DNA of 64,000 bases from Rhodobacter sp. NTK016B (GTDB lineage: Bacteria > Pseudomonadota > Alphaproteobacteria > Rhodobacterales > Rhodobacteraceae). Location: positions 310,001 through 374,000 of the forward strand of contig NZ_JAFKOK010000001.1 of the NCBI RefSeq assembly GCF_017303295.1, read 5' to 3'. Positions 43,741-52,439 of this stretch are shown here, in pieces (within the stretch, counting starts at the first letter, position 1; each line of letters starts with the position of its first letter). The notes under the pieces are model-generated. The model saw only the letters and a list, made by a program, of their open reading frames with translations. It was not told the DNA's origin and searched no databases. Made by a program: the position numbers and the translations under genes.

Positions 43741-44481
43741 CTACTCTGTTCCGGTAGCCTGCTGCAATAAGGCAATGACATCGATATAGAGCGCGCGCGG
43801 CTCAAAACCCTCGTCGAGAATCTCCTGCCCGCGCGGATCCGAGGTCAGACGCGCAGCCTGCTGCTCGATCACGCGGCGCACACGGTCCAGCGGCGTCATG
43901 TTGTCGCTGTCGGTCAGCGCCAGATCCGCGCCCTCTTCCTGCAGGATGCGCAACAGCCCGATCTGGCCACGCCGGGCCACGCGGTGGCACAGCGTCTCCC
44001 AGCCTTCAAGCGTGTGCCAGCGCGTTTCGGGCGACAGGCCGTTCTGCAAAAGCCAGCGGAACACGTCGGGGCGCGGCGGCAGCATCGCCTGATCGGCCAG
44101 CCGGCGCATCTGAGGCTGAAGATCCACGCCCCCCGCCTGCAAGGCGGCCAGCGTGTCGGGGGTTTCGCACCGTGCATAGGCGTCGATCGGCTGGCTGCCC
44201 GCAGGCGGTGCCAGCATAGACGGGTCATCCGTCGGCGGTGCCTCGCGGTTGACATCGGCCCCGGCAGCGATCAGTTCGGCCACGCGCGTGGCCTGACATC
44301 CACCAATGGCCTGCCGGAGTTCGATATCCAGTTCGGCCGCGTCGGGCGGGGCCGACAGGCTGCGCCAGCTTCCGACCCCCAACAGAAAGACGAGCGCGAC
44401 ACCGCCGACCCACACGGATCCGCGATAGAACGGCGACGCGCGCCGGCTGTGTTGGGATGGCTCCTCTGGGGACGGTTCCAT
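43741..44481 (-). CDS. Hypothetical single-pass membrane protein with ankyrin-like repeats
   Basis: A 246-residue protein with an N-terminal helix ([17 protein letters not shown]) and a helical periplasmic or cytoplasmic domain. It shows ankyrin-like pieces: [19 protein letters not shown], then [22 protein letters not shown]. Three cysteines occur. I know no function. It lies 25 bases upstream of trpB on the same strand and may be transcribed with it. Confidence 0.75.
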   Translation of the reverse strand: MEPSPEEPSQHSRRASPFYRGSVWVGGVALVFLLGVGSWRSLSAPPDAAELDIELRQAIGGCQATRVAELIAAGADVNREAPPTDDPSMLAPPAGSQPIDAYARCETPDTLAALQAGGVDLQPQMRRLADQAMLPPRPDVFRWLLQNGLSPETRWHTLEGWETLCHRVARRGQIGLLRILQEEGADLALTDSDNMTPLDRVRRVIEQQAARLTSDPRGQEILDEGFEPRALYIDVIALLQQATGTE

Positions 44482-44720
44482 GCAGGCGAACCTAGCGCCT
44501 TGTCCCCGGCGTTCAAGGCGTCAGACGGTCGCCCTTTTTCGCGCGCACGCGCCGGGGTTGTGGCGCCCTGATCAAAGAAATCGAAAAAGCGAAATATTCC
44601 TCACATAGGCGTGAAACCTTTTGCGATCTCACGCGTTTGTCAGGAAAGCCCCGCCGCGGCGGTTTCCCGTCCGCAAGCTAAGCCGCCGCGGCGATAAGGG
44701 CTGATGATACGGAGATCCCC

Positions 44721-45020
44721 ATGCCCCGCCTTATCGCCCCCCTCACCGCCTGCGCGCTTACCGTTGTGAGCTTCGCTGCACCGGCTTTCGGCAATCCCCC
44801 GGCCCCCTCGACCTCGGCCACGCAGCTTTCGGGCAGCGGGCAGGTCGGCATCGTATCGGCGGGATTGCAGGCGAGCGGTCTGATCGTCACCTTCGCGCTG
44901 CCCAACGAAAAGTCGGATCCGACCACCCGTCGCGACACGCGTATCGTCACGCCCGCCGATCTGGTCGACCGCGACGATCCCGCCCTGCCCTTCGGCAAGG
45001 TCATCGAACGCGAAAGCTGA
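44721..45020 (+). CDS. Small secreted protein of unknown function
   Basis: A 99-residue protein with a signal peptide (LTACALTVVSFAAPAFG) and a mature part of about 75 residues rich in Ser, Thr and Pro, ending DPALPFGKVIERES. No cysteines in the mature part. GGAGATCCCC precedes ATG at 44721. It is convergent with trpF, and upstream is a rather AT-rich 140-base stretch (44560-44640). I do not recognise the family. Confidence 0.65.
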   Translation: MPRLIAPLTACALTVVSFAAPAFGNPPAPSTSATQLSGSGQVGIVSAGLQASGLIVTFALPNEKSDPTTRRDTRIVTPADLVDRDDPALPFGKVIERES

Positions 45021-45031
45021 ACGAAGCGCCC

Positions 45032-45676
45032 TCAGCCCCGCGCGGCGCTGGCGAAACGGGCGATCAGGTCTGCCTGCTTGACGCCCGGTGCGCTTTCGAC
45101 CCCCGACGACACATCGACTTGCTTCGCGCCGGTCAGCGCGATGGCTTCGGCCACGTTGGCGGGCGTCAGGCCACCGGCCAGCATCCACGGCACCGGCCAG
45201 CGCCGCCCGGCAATCAGACGCCAGTCAAAGGCCAACCCGTTACCGCCCGGAAGATGGGCGTTCTTGGGCGGCTTGGCATCGACCAGAAGCATGTCCGCCA
45301 CCCGGCCATAGGTCGTCAGCGCGGCGAGGTCGGCTTCATCGGCCACGCCCACCGCTTTCATCACCGGCAGCCCGTGGCGCGCGCGCAGGGCCTGCACGCG
45401 CTCGGGGCTTTCCTTGCCGTGAAGCTGCAGAATGTCGAGCGGCACCTCGGCCAGTACCGCATCCAGAAACGCGTCGTCGGGATCGACGAACAGCCCGACC
45501 CGCGCCAGACCGGGGGGTACCGACAGCGCCAGCGGTCGGGCCTGCAGCGCGCTCAGGTTGCGGGGGGATTTGGGAAAGAAGACGAAACCGCCATAGCCCG
45601 CCTCGGCGGCGACCACGGCGTCGATATCCTGCGGGCGCGTCAGCCCGCAGATCTTGACCCTGACATCAGCCGGCAT
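45032..45676 (-). CDS. trpF: Phosphoribosylanthranilate isomerase
   Basis: Enzyme of tryptophan synthesis that opens phosphoribosylanthranilate to the carboxyphenylamino-deoxyribulose phosphate. The 214-residue TIM barrel begins [29 protein letters not shown] and ends with [26 protein letters not shown]. The ATG at 45676 lies 7 bases after the lapA stop, with GAGCAGG as the weak ribosome site. The order ihfB - lapA - trpF is one I recall from Rhodobacterales. Confidence 0.95.
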   Translation of the reverse strand: MPADVRVKICGLTRPQDIDAVVAAEAGYGGFVFFPKSPRNLSALQARPLALSVPPGLARVGLFVDPDDAFLDAVLAEVPLDILQLHGKESPERVQALRARHGLPVMKAVGVADEADLAALTTYGRVADMLLVDAKPPKNAHLPGGNGLAFDWRLIAGRRWPVPWMLAGGLTPANVAEAIALTGAKQVDVSSGVESAPGVKQADLIARFASAARG

Positions 45677-45683
45677 TGCCTGC

Positions 45684-46070
45684 TCACGCGTCCTTGTCGT
45701 CGAGAATCGCAAGCACCTGATCGCGCGAGCCATTGCCCGGCTTCGTCGTGGCAACCGCGCTGCCGGTGGTGACGGTGGCAGGCGTGCCCTGATCGGCGCG
45801 CAGGCGGTCCAGCTCGCGGCGGTTCTGCTTGGCTTCGACCCGGACCGAGCGTTCGCGCAGCCATTCCCAGATCAGACCCAGTACCAGCCCCAGCCCCGCC
45901 GCCAGTCCGACGATGATGAACAAAGGCAGGGTGATGGAATAGCCAAAGCCCAGAAACGCGGTCACGGTGTCCGGCCAAAGGGCCAGCGTCACGGGTTCGC
46001 GATTAGCCAGCGCGATGGTGACACAGAACAGCAGGACGATGGCAAGGAAGGCGTAGCGAAGGTATTTCAT
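45684..46070 (-). CDS. lapA: LapA/DUF1049 family membrane protein
   Basis: A 128-residue protein with two hydrophobic helices ([21 protein letters not shown], and [23 protein letters not shown]) and a charged helix [19 protein letters not shown]. This matches the LapA family, which in enterobacteria helps control LPS assembly; the role in alphaproteobacteria is less clear. It starts 12 bases after the ihfB stop. Confidence 0.88.
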   Translation of the reverse strand: MKYLRYAFLAIVLLFCVTIALANREPVTLALWPDTVTAFLGFGYSITLPLFIIVGLAAGLGLVLGLIWEWLRERSVRVEAKQNRRELDRLRADQGTPATVTTGSAVATTKPGNGSRDQVLAILDDKDA

Positions 46071-46082
46071 GATCTGGGTTGT

Positions 46083-46382
46083 CTACTCGTCGTTTGAGGT
46101 CTCAAGCCCGTTCAGCCGGTCGCGCAGAAGCTTGCCGGTCTTGAAGAAGGGAACGCATTTCTCTTCCACTTCAACCGTCTCACCCGTCCTCGGGTTCCGC
46201 CCCGTGCGCGCATCGCGCTGTTTGACCGAAAACGCACCGAAACCACGCAGCTCGACCCGCTCACCGCGCGACAGCGCTTCGATGATCTCGTCGAAGAAGG
46301 TGTTGACGATACGCTCGACGTCCCGCTGGTAGAGATGCGGGTTAGCCTCGGCAAGCTGTTGAATCAGTTCCGAACGGATCAT
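46083..46382 (-). CDS. ihfB: Integration host factor, beta subunit
   Basis: DNA-bending protein of the HU/IHF family, 99 residues: [58 protein letters not shown] with the proline that intercalates in DNA, and [10 protein letters not shown]. The alpha partner (ihfA) is not in the window. ATG at 46382 follows a run of seven G. It is followed by lapA and trpF. Confidence 0.96.
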   Translation of the reverse strand: MIRSELIQQLAEANPHLYQRDVERIVNTFFDEIIEALSRGERVELRGFGAFSVKQRDARTGRNPRTGETVEVEEKCVPFFKTGKLLRDRLNGLETSNDE

Positions 46383-46763
46383 TGCCCCCCCCGAGTGGCT
46401 TAAGTTCTGGCAGCTGTCGAGCATCTTCTGCGGATATGGCTTCGACGCTCTGACTATAGACCCTGTTTCAGGCCCGGCAACGAAAACTGCGCAATTTCGC
46501 ATGTTTGCGCCGTCAATATCGGGGATTGCCTGCGAAACGCAACCCGAGAGCGGCGCGACAGCGACGAATCGGCGGCCTGCCGGCGCCACGTGCAAGCGAG
46601 CGCGGCGTCATCGGGTGAGTCGGGCATCGGGCCGGCACGCAGCGCGCGAATTCCCGCACGGCACGGCGTCGGCCATCCGACAAAGGGCCAGAGCAACCGG
46701 GCCAAAGAAAAAGCCCCGCTCTCGCGGGGCTTTTCCAAATCGTGACTGTTCGGGCTGTGCCGA
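46383..46763. other. Intergenic region between rpsA and ihfB
   Basis: 381 bases without a convincing gene. It holds the rpsA terminator at 46705-46738 and, presumably, the ihfB promoter. Confidence 0.6.
46705..46738 (-). terminator. Rho-independent terminator after rpsA
   Basis: Perfect stem AAAAGCCCCGC (46709-46719) and GCGGGGCTTTT (46724-46734) with a 4-base loop and T-run on the minus strand. Confidence 0.9.
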
Positions 46764-48437
46764 TCAGTTGTTGCCGCGAAGGGCGGCGCCGAGGATGTCG
46801 CCCAGCGACGCACCGGCATCCGACGAGCCGTATTGTTCCACGGCTTCCTTCTCTTCGGCGATCTCACGGGCCTTGATCGACAGACCCAGCTTGCGGGCTT
46901 TCGAATCGACCGAGGTGACGCGGACGTCGACCTTGTCGCCGGTGCCGAAGCGCTCAGGGCGCTGGTCGGCACGGTCGCGGGCCAGGTCCGAACGACGGAT
47001 GAAGGACTTCATGCCGTTGTACTCGACCTCGATGCCGCCGTCTTCGATCGCGGTGACTTCGACCGTGATGATCGAGCCGCGCTTCACGCCGTCAATGGCT
47101 TCCGAGAAGGTGTCGGCGCCCAGAGCCTTGATCGACAGCGAGATACGCTCGCGCTCGACGTCGACTTCCAGCACCGCCGCCTGGACCATGTCGCCCTTGC
47201 GGTATTGCTGGATGGCTTCTTCGCCGCGCTGATCCCACGACAGATCCGACAGGTGGACCATGCCGTCGATATCGCCGTCGAGGCCGATGAACAGACCGAA
47301 TTCGGTGATGTTCTTGACTTCGCCTTCGATGGTCGAACCGGCGGGATGCGATTCCGCGAAGACTTCCCACGGGTTGCGCTGGGTCTGCTTGAGGCCGAGC
47401 GAGACACGGCGCTTGGCCGAGTCGATCTCGAGCACCATGACTTCGACTTCCTGCGAGGTCGACACGATCTTGCCGGGGTGCACGTTCTTCTTGGTCCAGC
47501 TCATTTCCGAGACGTGGACCAGACCTTCGACACCGGGCTCCAGCTCGACGAACGCGCCGTAATCGGTGATGTTGGTCACGCGGCCCTTGTGGACCGAACC
47601 CAGCGGGTAGTTGGCTTCCACCGAATCCCACGGATCGGCCTGCAGCTGCTTGATGCCGAGGCTGATGCGGTGGGTTTCCTTGTTGATCTTGATGACCTGA
47701 ACCTTGAGGTTCTGGCCGATCGACAGGACTTCCGACGGGTGGTTGATGCGGCGCCAGGCCATGTCGGTGACGTGCAGCAGGCCGTCAACGCCGCCCAGAT
47801 CGACGAACGCACCGTATTCGGTGATGTTCTTGACGACGCCATCCAGAACCTGACCTTCGGCCAGCTTGCCGATGACCTCGGCGCGCTGTTCGGCGCGCGA
47901 TTCTTCCAGAATGGCACGGCGCGAGACGACGATGTTGCCGCGACGGCGATCCATTTTCAGGATCTGGAACGGCTGCTTCAGACCCATCAGCGGGCCCGCG
48001 TCGCGCACGGGGCGCACGTCAACCTGCGAGCCGGGCAGGAACGCAACCGCGCCACCCAGATCGACGGTGAAGCCACCCTTGACGCGGCCGAAGATTGCGC
48101 CTTCGACACGCTCTTCTTTCTCGTAGGCTTTTTCCAGACGGTCCCACGCAGCTTCGCGGCGGGCCTTCTCGCGGCTCACCACGGCTTCGCCGCGGGCGTT
48201 CTCGACGCGCTCCAGATAAACCTCGACCTCGTCGCCGACGGCGACTTCGGGGGCTTCGCCGGGATTCGCGAATTCTTTCAGCTCGACGCGGCCTTCCATC
48301 TTGTAGCCGACATCGATGATGGCCTGGCCCGCCTCGATGGCGATGACCTTGCCTTTAACGACAGTCCCTTCATTCGGGGTGTCGATCTCGAGGCTCTCGT
48401 TAAGGAGGGCCTCAAATTCGTCCATAGCAGTGCTCAT
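46764..48437 (-). CDS. rpsA: 30S ribosomal protein S1
   Basis: A 557-residue protein with six S1 RNA-binding domains, the mRNA-binding protein of the small ribosomal subunit. Repeats of the S1 type recur: GTVVKGKVIAIEAGQAIIDVGY, GQVLDGVVKNITEYGAFVDLGG, GSVHKGRVTNITDYGAFVELEPG and others. The ATG at 48437 follows AAAGGA; upstream sequence in frame is not conserved. cmk, its usual upstream neighbour, is not present here. Expression is probably strong and ends at the terminator at 46705-46738. Confidence 0.97.
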   Translation of the reverse strand: MSTAMDEFEALLNESLEIDTPNEGTVVKGKVIAIEAGQAIIDVGYKMEGRVELKEFANPGEAPEVAVGDEVEVYLERVENARGEAVVSREKARREAAWDRLEKAYEKEERVEGAIFGRVKGGFTVDLGGAVAFLPGSQVDVRPVRDAGPLMGLKQPFQILKMDRRRGNIVVSRRAILEESRAEQRAEVIGKLAEGQVLDGVVKNITEYGAFVDLGGVDGLLHVTDMAWRRINHPSEVLSIGQNLKVQVIKINKETHRISLGIKQLQADPWDSVEANYPLGSVHKGRVTNITDYGAFVELEPGVEGLVHVSEMSWTKKNVHPGKIVSTSQEVEVMVLEIDSAKRRVSLGLKQTQRNPWEVFAESHPAGSTIEGEVKNITEFGLFIGLDGDIDGMVHLSDLSWDQRGEEAIQQYRKGDMVQAAVLEVDVERERISLSIKALGADTFSEAIDGVKRGSIITVEVTAIEDGGIEVEYNGMKSFIRRSDLARDRADQRPERFGTGDKVDVRVTSVDSKARKLGLSIKAREIAEEKEAVEQYGSSDAGASLGDILGAALRGNN

Positions 48438-48767
48438 GCAGATCAGTTCCTTTGGGTTCTGTTTCACTGGCCAGACGGTTGGCTCCGCCGGTCTTTGACT
48501 GCCCGGGTCCAAAACCGAAACGGGCGCCACCGGGACGCCCGTTGCAACTCTGCCTCGGGATGGGGGCGGCTATAGCCGCGCGAAGCCTGTCTGGCAAGGG
48601 GAAACCCGGCTTTCGGGGTGATCGGCGGGCCGCCGCAAAAGGCCCTTCCCGCCATCCATCCCGGCGCCATGCGCAGGACCCTTTACAAGGCCCTGCCCCG
48701 CGCCGCGCCGTCCCTCAGATCCCGAAACAGATCCTGCGGTCGTGATCAGGCACCTATCAGGCCCCGA
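48438..48767. other. Leader/promoter region of rpsA
   Basis: 330 bases without a gene. The half near rpsA is presumably the 5' leader and promoter. No clear promoter boxes or riboswitch were recognised. Confidence 0.5.
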
Positions 48768-49400
48768 TCAAGCCACACGGGTGACCAGCTCGTCCATCGG
48801 GCGGCGCACCTTTTTCATGTCGACCAGCCAGTCGCCCGACATGTCGCGGTAGCCCAGCGGCAACAGCGTCACCGAGCGCAGACCGCGTGCGCGCAGGCCG
48901 AGGATCTCGTCGACCTTGTCGGCATCGAAGCCTTCCATCGGCGTCGCGTCGACCGCCTCGAACGCGGCCGCCGTGATCGCCTGCGAGAAGGCGATATAAG
49001 CCTGCCGCGCGGCATGGTTGAAATTCTCTTCCGCCGTGCGCGGCAGATACATCGCCTTGAGACGATCATAATAGCCCGTCAGCGCCTCGCTGACCCCGCC
49101 CCGCTCAGCGCCGGTCTGCTCGACCACCGCGTCGATGCGCTCTTCGGTGTAGTTGTCCCATGCCGCGAAGACCAACAGATGCGAGCCATCGGTGATCTGC
49201 GCCTGATCGAACGCCGCGGCGCGAAGCTGCGCGCGGATTTCGGGATTGGTGACGACGATGATCTCGAACGGCTGCAGCCCGCTCGAAGTCGGCGCAAGCC
49301 GCGCGGCTTCGAGGATCCGCTCAAGCGCCTCGTCGGGGACGGCGCGGTTGGGGTCCATTTTCTTGGTCGCATAGCGCCAGTGGAGTTTTTCGATCAGCAT
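48768..49400 (-). CDS. Nitroreductase-family NAD(P)H oxidoreductase
   Basis: A 210-residue flavoprotein of the nitroreductase family, with the opening LIEKLHWRYATKKMDPNRAVPDEALERILEAARLAPTSSGLQPFEI typical of the NfsB/YdgI-like branch and FNHAARQAYIAFSQAI later. Such enzymes reduce quinones, nitro compounds and other electrophiles. It is divergent from an HxlR regulator, a pairing commonly seen for electrophile-responsive reductases. ATG at 49400 follows AAAGGAGA. Confidence 0.92.
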   Translation of the reverse strand: MLIEKLHWRYATKKMDPNRAVPDEALERILEAARLAPTSSGLQPFEIIVVTNPEIRAQLRAAAFDQAQITDGSHLLVFAAWDNYTEERIDAVVEQTGAERGGVSEALTGYYDRLKAMYLPRTAEENFNHAARQAYIAFSQAITAAAFEAVDATPMEGFDADKVDEILGLRARGLRSVTLLPLGYRDMSGDWLVDMKKVRRPMDELVTRVA

Positions 49401-49440
49401 TCCGGTCTCCTTTCCCCCGCCTTCGGGGGTGGTATTGTTT

Positions 49441-49508
49441 TGTGACCGGGTGAATATGTGATACTTGTATCCGGGAACAAGAAGGCACAGATCCGTCACC
49501 CGGTCACA
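49441..49508. promoter_or_regulatory. 13-base inverted repeat around a central palindrome in the nitroreductase/HxlR intergenic region
   Basis: TGTGACCGGGTGA (49441-49453) and TCACCCGGTCACA (49496-49508) are perfect inverted copies with 42 bases between. The space contains GATAC-TT-GTATC (49460-49471), a second perfect dyad. HxlR regulators bind dyads of this size, so this is a strong operator candidate for divergent control. Confidence 0.65.
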
Positions 49509-49539
49509 TCAAGGGAACCGGAACCAAAGGGGTACAGCC

Positions 49540-49917
49540 ATGAAGGACGTCATCCATAACGGCACCACCTGCCAGCGGATCAACGATGTGCTGGCGCGCG
49601 TGGGCGACCGCTGGAGCATGCTGGTCGTCTACGCGCTGCGCGACGGGCCGGTGCGGTTCAACACCCTGAAGCGCGAATTGGGCATCTCGCAGCGGATGCT
49701 CAGCCTGACGCTGCGCAACCTTGAACGCGACGGGCTCGTTCTGCGCCACTACTACCCCGAGATCCCGCCCCGCGTGGAATACGAACTCACGCCGCTGGGC
49801 CACAGCCTGCGCGAGCCGGTGCGCGCGCTGACCGACTGGGCTCTGGCGCATCTCGACCATATCGACGCGGCGCGTGAAAGCTTCGATGCAGGCGCGGCGG
49901 CTGACACCGGCGCGTGA
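49540..49917 (+). CDS. HxlR-family transcriptional regulator
   Basis: A 125-residue winged-helix regulator: NDVLARVGDRWSMLVVYALRDGPVRFNTLKRELGISQRMLSLTLRNLERDGLVLRHYYPEIPPRVEYELTPLGHSL. Family members often sense electrophiles or redox stress, sometimes through a cysteine; here Cys12 is the only one in the N-terminal part. It is divergent from the nitroreductase gene. ATG at 49540 follows AAAGGGG. Confidence 0.94.
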   Translation: MKDVIHNGTTCQRINDVLARVGDRWSMLVVYALRDGPVRFNTLKRELGISQRMLSLTLRNLERDGLVLRHYYPEIPPRVEYELTPLGHSLREPVRALTDWALAHLDHIDAARESFDAGAAADTGA

Positions 49918-49992
49918 CGCGCGGTCATCCGAAAACGGAAAGGCTAGGCAGAGTCCGCGCCAGTGCTAAGCTGCTGGCAGGGAGGACCAGCC

Positions 49993-51546
49993 ATGACCAT
50001 CATTCACAGCACGCATCCCGATGTGCCGCTGCGCAATATCAGCGTGACGGAATGCATCTTCGAAGGCGTCCCTGCGGACCGGATCGTCCTGATCGACGGC
50101 CCCAGCGGACGGCAGATGACCGGGCAGGAATTCATCACAGCGGTGAAACGGCTGGCGGGCGGTCTGACCGAAAGCGGCCATGCGCCGGGTGGGTGCGTGG
50201 CGATCATGGCGCCCAACATGCCCGAATTCTGCACCCTGTTCCATGCGGTAGCCTGGGCCGGCGGCACCGTCACCCCCGTCAACCCGACCTATACCGCGCA
50301 TGAGCTGACCCATCAGCTCAACGATGCCGGCGCGACGCTGCTGATCACCGTCGCGCCCTTCCTCGACACGGCGCGCGAAGGGATCAAGGGCACGTCGGTG
50401 CAGGAGATCGTCGTCATCGGCCCGGACACCGAAGGCGCACGGGGCCTTGTCGCGCTGATGGGCGCGCCGCTTGAAACGCAGGCGCCAGTCGATCCGGAAA
50501 CGCATGTCGTGGCGCTGCCCTATTCCTCGGGCACGACGGGGCTGCCCAAGGGGGTGATGCTGACGCATCGCAACCTCGTCACCAATATCGACCAGTCGCT
50601 CGCCATCGCGCCGCTTGAACCCGGCGAAACCACGATTGCCTTCCTGCCCTTCTTCCATATCTACGGGCTGCAAGTGCTGATGAATTTCTACCTGTGCCGG
50701 GGCGGTACGCTGGTCACCATGCCGCGCTTCGATCTGGAACTGTTCCTGACACTGGCCCAGCAACACCGCACGCCGCGCATGTGGATCGTGCCGCCCGTCG
50801 CGCTGGCGCTGGCCAAACACCCGCTGGTCGAAACGTTCGACCTGTCGCATGTCGTGCAGATCAACTCGGCCGCAGCCCCGCTCGGCGCCGATCTGGCCGA
50901 GGCGATGGGCGCAAGGATCGGCACGATGGCGACGCAGGGCTATGGCATGACCGAGCTCAGCCCGGTCAGCCATGTCTCGCCCAAGGGCAAGGGCCGCGCC
51001 GGGGCCTCGGGCGTGACGATCCCCAACACGCAATGCCGCATCGTCGATCCCGAAACGCTGCAGGACTGCGCGCAGGGGACGGATGGCGAATTGTGGGTGA
51101 AGGGGCCGCAGGTGATGAAGGGCTATCTCAACCGCCCCGACGCCACCGCCGACACTATCGTCGAGGGCGGCTGGCTCAGAACCGGCGACATCGCGCATTT
51201 CGATGCGGACGGATATCTCTATATCACCGACCGGCTGAAAGAGCTGATCAAGGTCAAGGGGTTTCAGGTCGCGCCCGCAGAACTCGAAGCGCTGCTGGTG
51301 ACGCATCCCGCGATCACCGATGCGGCGGTGATCGGCGTGCCCGATGACGAGGCGGGCGAGGTGCCGATGGCGTTCATCACCGCGCAGACCCCACCCAGCC
51401 TTGCCGAGATTCAGGCCCATCTGGACGGCGAGGTCGCGCATTACAAGCAGATCCGCCGGCTGGAAGTGATCGACACGATCCCCAAATCCGCCTCGGGCAA
51501 GATCCTGCGCCGGGTGCTGAGGGACCGCATCGCCCGGGCGGGCTGA
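49993..51546 (+). CDS. AMP-dependent ligase, 4-coumarate-CoA ligase-like
   Basis: A 517-residue ANL ligase. It has the P-loop LPYSSGTTGLPKGVMLTHRN, the motif QGYGMTELSPVSH, the TGDIAHFDADGYLYITDRLKELIKVKGFQVAP block and the C-terminal PKSASGKILRRVLRD. This arrangement is closest to 4-coumarate-CoA ligase-like and medium-chain fatty acyl ligases; the substrate is not fixed. ATG at 49993 follows GGAGG. It ends 22 bases before gene-end element G. Confidence 0.9.
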   Translation: MTIIHSTHPDVPLRNISVTECIFEGVPADRIVLIDGPSGRQMTGQEFITAVKRLAGGLTESGHAPGGCVAIMAPNMPEFCTLFHAVAWAGGTVTPVNPTYTAHELTHQLNDAGATLLITVAPFLDTAREGIKGTSVQEIVVIGPDTEGARGLVALMGAPLETQAPVDPETHVVALPYSSGTTGLPKGVMLTHRNLVTNIDQSLAIAPLEPGETTIAFLPFFHIYGLQVLMNFYLCRGGTLVTMPRFDLELFLTLAQQHRTPRMWIVPPVALALAKHPLVETFDLSHVVQINSAAAPLGADLAEAMGARIGTMATQGYGMTELSPVSHVSPKGKGRAGASGVTIPNTQCRIVDPETLQDCAQGTDGELWVKGPQVMKGYLNRPDATADTIVEGGWLRTGDIAHFDADGYLYITDRLKELIKVKGFQVAPAELEALLVTHPAITDAAVIGVPDDEAGEVPMAFITAQTPPSLAEIQAHLDGEVAHYKQIRRLEVIDTIPKSASGKILRRVLRDRIARAG

Positions 51547-51567
51547 CCCGGCACCATGGGCCGAAAT

Positions 51568-51636
51568 GAGGGGGCTGTCTGCCCCCTCTTGGCCTGCGGC
51601 CAATTCACCCCCGAGGATATTTCGGGATCGAAGATG
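51568..51636 (+). repeat. Gene-end element, copy G
   Basis: GAGGGGGC-TGTCT-GCCCCCTC hairpin, then TTGGCC-TGC-GGCCAA hairpin, then core CCCCCGAGGATATTT ... GAAGATG. It starts 22 bases after the ligase stop. The rest of copy H is nearly identical. Confidence 0.8.
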
Positions 51637-51648
51637 AGATCCGGCCGG

Positions 51649-51675
51649 TTTTCATTCTGCCGAAAATACTCATGG
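51649..51675 (-). repeat. Second gene-end repeat family, copy 1 (TGAGTATTTTCGGCAGAATG)
   Basis: A 24-27 base sequence on the minus strand, downstream of the GST gene at 51756-52439. It matches the sequence after rpiA at 55095-55120 with one substitution in the core. Confidence 0.6.
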
Positions 51676-51755
51676 CCCGTCGGGGCCCCACTCTTCGTCA
51701 GAGGCGCGCGCGAGCGGGGCGGGTGGGTGGGAGCGACGCGCGCGCTCCTGCCCTG

Positions 51756-52439
51756 TCACAGCGCGCTGCCCTCGGGCGGATCGCAGGGCTGCGGCGCCGT
51801 GAAGGGGGCCGGGCCGAGCCCCTCGGCCCGGATCGCGGCGACGACGCTGGCGCGGTTTTCCAGCGCCCGGGCCATCGCCATCAGGCGGGAATAGCGCGCG
51901 GGCTCGAACCAGCGCGGGCCGGCGCCGTAGATCTGCGCCCAGCGCATCAGCGGCGCGAGATAGAGATCGAGCACCGAGACCTCTTTGCCGCCAAGCCAGT
52001 CGTGGCGTCCGCATTCCGCCTCGAGCAGCGCGAAATGATCCGTGAGGCGCGCCTTGATCCCCGCAAGCAGTGCCGCCTCGGCCCCCGGCGCGTATCGGTC
52101 GGGATAGAAGGCGATGCGCAGATCGGCGTGCAGCGTGTTCGAGGTGAAGAACAGCCATTTCAGGAAGGCCCCGCGCGCGGGATCGCCCGGCGCGGGCGCC
52201 AGCGCGCCGTGGCGCTCGGACAGCCACAACAGGATCGCCGCCGTTTCGCTGACGGGCCCGTCGGGCGTCTCGAGCACCGGGATCAGCCCTGCCGGATTGA
52301 GCGCGCGGTAGGCGGGGCTGTCCTGCGCGCGGGCACGGCGGTCGACAAGGGCCGTGCGATAAGGCTGTCCCAACTCTTCGAGCGCGAGGCGGATGATGAG
52401 CGAGGCGTTATCGGGGGCGTAATGCAGGATATAGGTCAT
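51756..52439 (-). CDS. Glutathione S-transferase family protein
   Basis: A 227-residue GST: ILHYAPDNASLIIRLALEELG, LNPAGLIPVLETPDGPVSETAAILLWLSERHG, and a helical C-terminal domain with LGGKEVSVLDLYLAPLMRWA. The substrate is unknown. Its ATG overlaps the stop of the upstream membrane-protein gene by four bases (ATGA), so the two are co-translated. Confidence 0.9.
   Translation of the reverse strand: MTYILHYAPDNASLIIRLALEELGQPYRTALVDRRARAQDSPAYRALNPAGLIPVLETPDGPVSETAAILLWLSERHGALAPAPGDPARGAFLKWLFFTSNTLHADLRIAFYPDRYAPGAEAALLAGIKARLTDHFALLEAECGRHDWLGGKEVSVLDLYLAPLMRWAQIYGAGPRWFEPARYSRLMAMARALENRASVVAAIRAEGLGPAPFTAPQPCDPPEGSAL

Noticed and set aside
46833-48575. Long open frame (580 codons) on the plus strand opposite rpsA
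   Set aside because: It is the exact antisense of a conserved ribosomal protein gene; the translation has no family sequence and results from GC-rich codon use.
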